DNA from: Bacteroidota bacterium
GTDB lineage: Bacteria; Bacteroidota; Bacteroidia; Chitinophagales; Saprospiraceae
Length of the DNA stretch: 8,514 nucleotides
NCBI GenBank assembly: GCA_029573365.1
Contig: JAKQGD010000552.1
Coordinates: 1 to 8,514 of the forward strand
Direction: 5' to 3'
The notes beneath the pieces are model-generated. The model saw only the letters and a program-made list of their open reading frames with translations, searched no databases and was not told where the DNA came from. Shown piece after piece: positions 7,109-8,514 of this stretch (within the stretch, counting starts at the first letter, position 1; each line of letters starts with the position of its first letter). Made by a program: the position numbers and the translations under genes.

Positions 7109-8296
7109 ATGGCATACAATGACCGACTTGACAACTGTAGAGAGATTTTAGGACACCTCATTTCCTACGATGTGCTGGGAGGCCAATCCAATCTGACCAT
7201 CCTGGATTACATCATCGGCTTTTTAAATGACCGGCAGATCGAGTACTATCTGGTGCCAAACGAAGATATGACAAAATCTTCACTTCATTGTCGAATAGGC
7301 CCTGAAGCAGACGGAGGTGTTATTCTATCCGGGCATACCGATGTAGTCCCTGTCAAAGGCCAGGACTGGCACACAGAGCCCTTTACCCTCACCGCCAGGG
7401 ATGGAAAGTTGTACGGCCGCGGATCGTGTGATATGAAAGGTTTTTTAGCCTGCTGCCTGGCAACTGTCGATGTTTTTAAATCTGCTATCCTGAAAAAACC
7501 TGTCTATTTTGCCTTTTCTTACGATGAGGAGATCGGTTGCCTTGCTGGACCTGCATTGGCAAAAGCCATAAAAAAGCACTACAACGAAAAACCTGCCTAT
7601 GCCATCATCGGAGAGCCGTCCATGATGAAAGTGGTCACAGGTCACAAGGGCATTTGTGTGCTTAAAACCACCATCACTGGCTCAGCAGGTCACAGCAGCC
7701 GCATAAGGTCAGAAGTGAGTGCCATCCACGTGGCTGCCAGGCTTATTGCCTGGATGGAAGACAAGATGGAGGCTCTCATCACATCCGGAAAGCTTGATTA
7801 CCGCTTTGAGCCGCCACATTCCACCATTCACGCCGGCATGATCCAGGGAGGCATTGCACCCAACGTAATTGCGGATAAGTGTACCATATACTGGGATACC
7901 AGGGTAATTCCTGCTGACAATGTCAGTGACATCGTTGCCGGGTTTGAAACCTGGTGTTCTGTTTACGAAAAAGAACTAAAACAGAGATTCCCCGGAGCTT
8001 CCATTGTTACACAAGAGGACCATCCGCCCGTAGTTCCACTGGGAACAGACCGGAATGCCGCCATTGTACAACTGGTCACCAGTCTGGTGGGCGATGATTC
8101 CACGCAGACGGTTGCTTATGCAGCCGAGGCGGGCCAATTCGCTGCCGAAGGCTTCGGTACGGTTATCTGTGGGCCGGGTGACATCGCACAGGCACACAGG
8201 GCCAATGAATTTGTTGAAGAGTCTCAGCTGTCAAGATGTCTGGATATGCTTCAGGCTCTGGCACATTATCTTTCTGATGAAAAGGAAGGTCAATAA
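7109..8296 (+). CDS. argE: ArgE-type acylornithine deacylase (M20 metallopeptidase family)
   Basis: 395 residues, close to the ~380-390 usual for ArgE. The family hydrolyses N2-acetyl-L-ornithine to ornithine and acetate in cytoplasmic arginine biosynthesis, with a two-metal (Zn/Co) site. Visible motifs: LSGHTDVVPV with H76 and D78; LYGRGSCDMKG with bridging D108; SYDEEIGCLAG with catalytic-base E140 and metal ligand E141; IIGEPSM with E169; GSAGHSSR with dimerisation-domain H195; HAGMIQGGIAPNVIAD; and the last ligand H363 in IAQAHRANEFVE. All expected ligands are present, so it should be active. The ATG at 7109 is chosen because family similarity begins just after it (RLDNCREILGHLISYD); an in-frame TTG at 7037 would run through the terminator. 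There is no Shine-Dalgarno sequence, and the promoter must lie in the 41 bases after the terminator; I see TTTATTTG at 7087-7094, only a partial match to TAnnTTTG. In Bacteroidota that acylate ornithine before transcarbamylation, the true substrate may be N-acyl-citrulline instead. Confidence 0.93.
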   Translation: MAYNDRLDNCREILGHLISYDVLGGQSNLTILDYIIGFLNDRQIEYYLVPNEDMTKSSLHCRIGPEADGGVILSGHTDVVPVKGQDWHTEPFTLTARDGKLYGRGSCDMKGFLACCLATVDVFKSAILKKPVYFAFSYDEEIGCLAGPALAKAIKKHYNEKPAYAIIGEPSMMKVVTGHKGICVLKTTITGSAGHSSRIRSEVSAIHVAARLIAWMEDKMEALITSGKLDYRFEPPHSTIHAGMIQGGIAPNVIADKCTIYWDTRVIPADNVSDIVAGFETWCSVYEKELKQRFPGASIVTQEDHPPVVPLGTDRNAAIVQLVTSLVGDDSTQTVAYAAEAGQFAAEGFGTVICGPGDIAQAHRANEFVEESQLSRCLDMLQALAHYLSDEKEGQ

Positions 8297-8514
8297 CTGT
8301 GTTTCATTTGTATTTTGGTGTACGCTCGTCTCAGGTCTGAAAGTTTGCCTACATCGTAAATGCCACCGTCTTTCTCAGTAACCATATTTTCAAGGCTGAA
8401 TGCCGAAAGTGCTGCACTGCCGTCTCCGGAAAGAGGATTTTCCACGTTTTTAAGCAGGAAAACAAACGAAAGCAGCAATACCACGGCAGCGGCAGCAGCC
8501 ATGTATTTGACTTT
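8290..8514 (-). CDS. C-terminal part of a membrane-anchored protein of unknown function (partial)
   Basis: The minus-strand frame is open to the right edge (KVKY precedes the Met at 8500-8502), so the visible 74 residues are probably the end of a longer protein rather than a complete 70-residue one. A hydrophobic stretch MAAAAAVVLLLSFVFLL (8452-8502) preceded by lysines is a good single membrane segment with the N-terminal side in the cytoplasm, followed by a ~50-residue polar tail ending KIQMKHSY outside. Codon use matches the neighbours. The layout resembles membrane anti-sigma or small envelope proteins of Bacteroidota, but no family motif is visible, so no function is assigned. It is convergent with argE and their ends overlap by 7 bp (8290-8296); no terminator is visible between them. 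Confidence 0.65.
   Translation of the reverse strand, partial: KVKYMAAAAAVVLLLSFVFLLKNVENPLSGDGSAALSAFSLENMVTEKDGGIYDVGKLSDLRRAYTKIQMKHSY

Noticed and set aside
8055..8381. 108-residue + strand frame running past the argE stop
   Set aside because: It starts inside argE in another frame, has no recognisable features and overlaps the better-supported minus-strand membrane protein.
1..8514. CRISPR array, insertion sequence, tRNA, rRNA or defence genes
   Set aside because: I saw no regularly spaced direct repeats, transposase motifs, terminal inverted repeats with target duplications, or RNA gene signatures. The repeats present are diverged protein modules and A/T palindromes.

Overview
The window looks like a chromosomal piece of a Bacteroidota bacterium, most likely of the Saprospiria (Saprospiraceae) type. 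Supporting this are two large secreted proteins ending in type IX secretion system (T9SS) type A sorting domains, a TAnnTTTG promoter box, translation starts without a Shine-Dalgarno sequence, and a giant HYR-rich protein with a dockerin-like and post-dockerin region of a kind I associate with Saprospiraceae. The taxonomic call is inference; there is no rRNA or other marker here.

Layout: (1) positions 2-1591, + strand, hold the 3' part of a secreted multidomain protein (FN3-like, PKD, jelly-roll-like, FN3-like, T9SS sorting domain), cut by the left edge. It is followed by a clear hairpin terminator. (2) Positions 1592-1945 are a long intergenic region: an extremely AT-rich block with a perfect 14-bp inverted repeat, a TATCTTTG -7 box, an imperfect inverted repeat across the likely transcription start, and a possible 8-codon upstream ORF. 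(3) Positions 1946-7012, + strand, encode a 1688-residue secreted protein: signal peptide, N-terminal beta-rich domain, about ten tandem beta-sandwich modules (HYR type and relatives), a CNA-B/carboxypeptidase-regulatory-like domain, a two-loop dockerin-like domain, a cohesin-like beta domain and a T9SS sorting domain. A strong terminator follows. (4) Positions 7109-8296, + strand, encode a complete ArgE-type M20 deacylase of arginine biosynthesis. (5) Positions 8290-8514, - strand, hold the C-terminal end of a membrane-anchored protein of unknown function. It is convergent with argE and overlaps it by 7 bp.

The two T9SS proteins are probably exported across the outer membrane and attached to the cell surface, where the long HYR-rich protein could act as an adhesive or structural stalk. 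Each sits between its own terminators, so they are not an obvious operon. ArgE is a cytoplasmic metabolic enzyme with no evident link to them. I found no defence system, CRISPR array, mobile element, tRNA or rRNA. The most interesting material is the architecture of the giant protein (regular module ladder, repeated RTWT module, dockerin-like plus cohesin-like domains on one chain), the sharp change in base composition inside both secreted-protein genes, and the promoter region of the giant gene.
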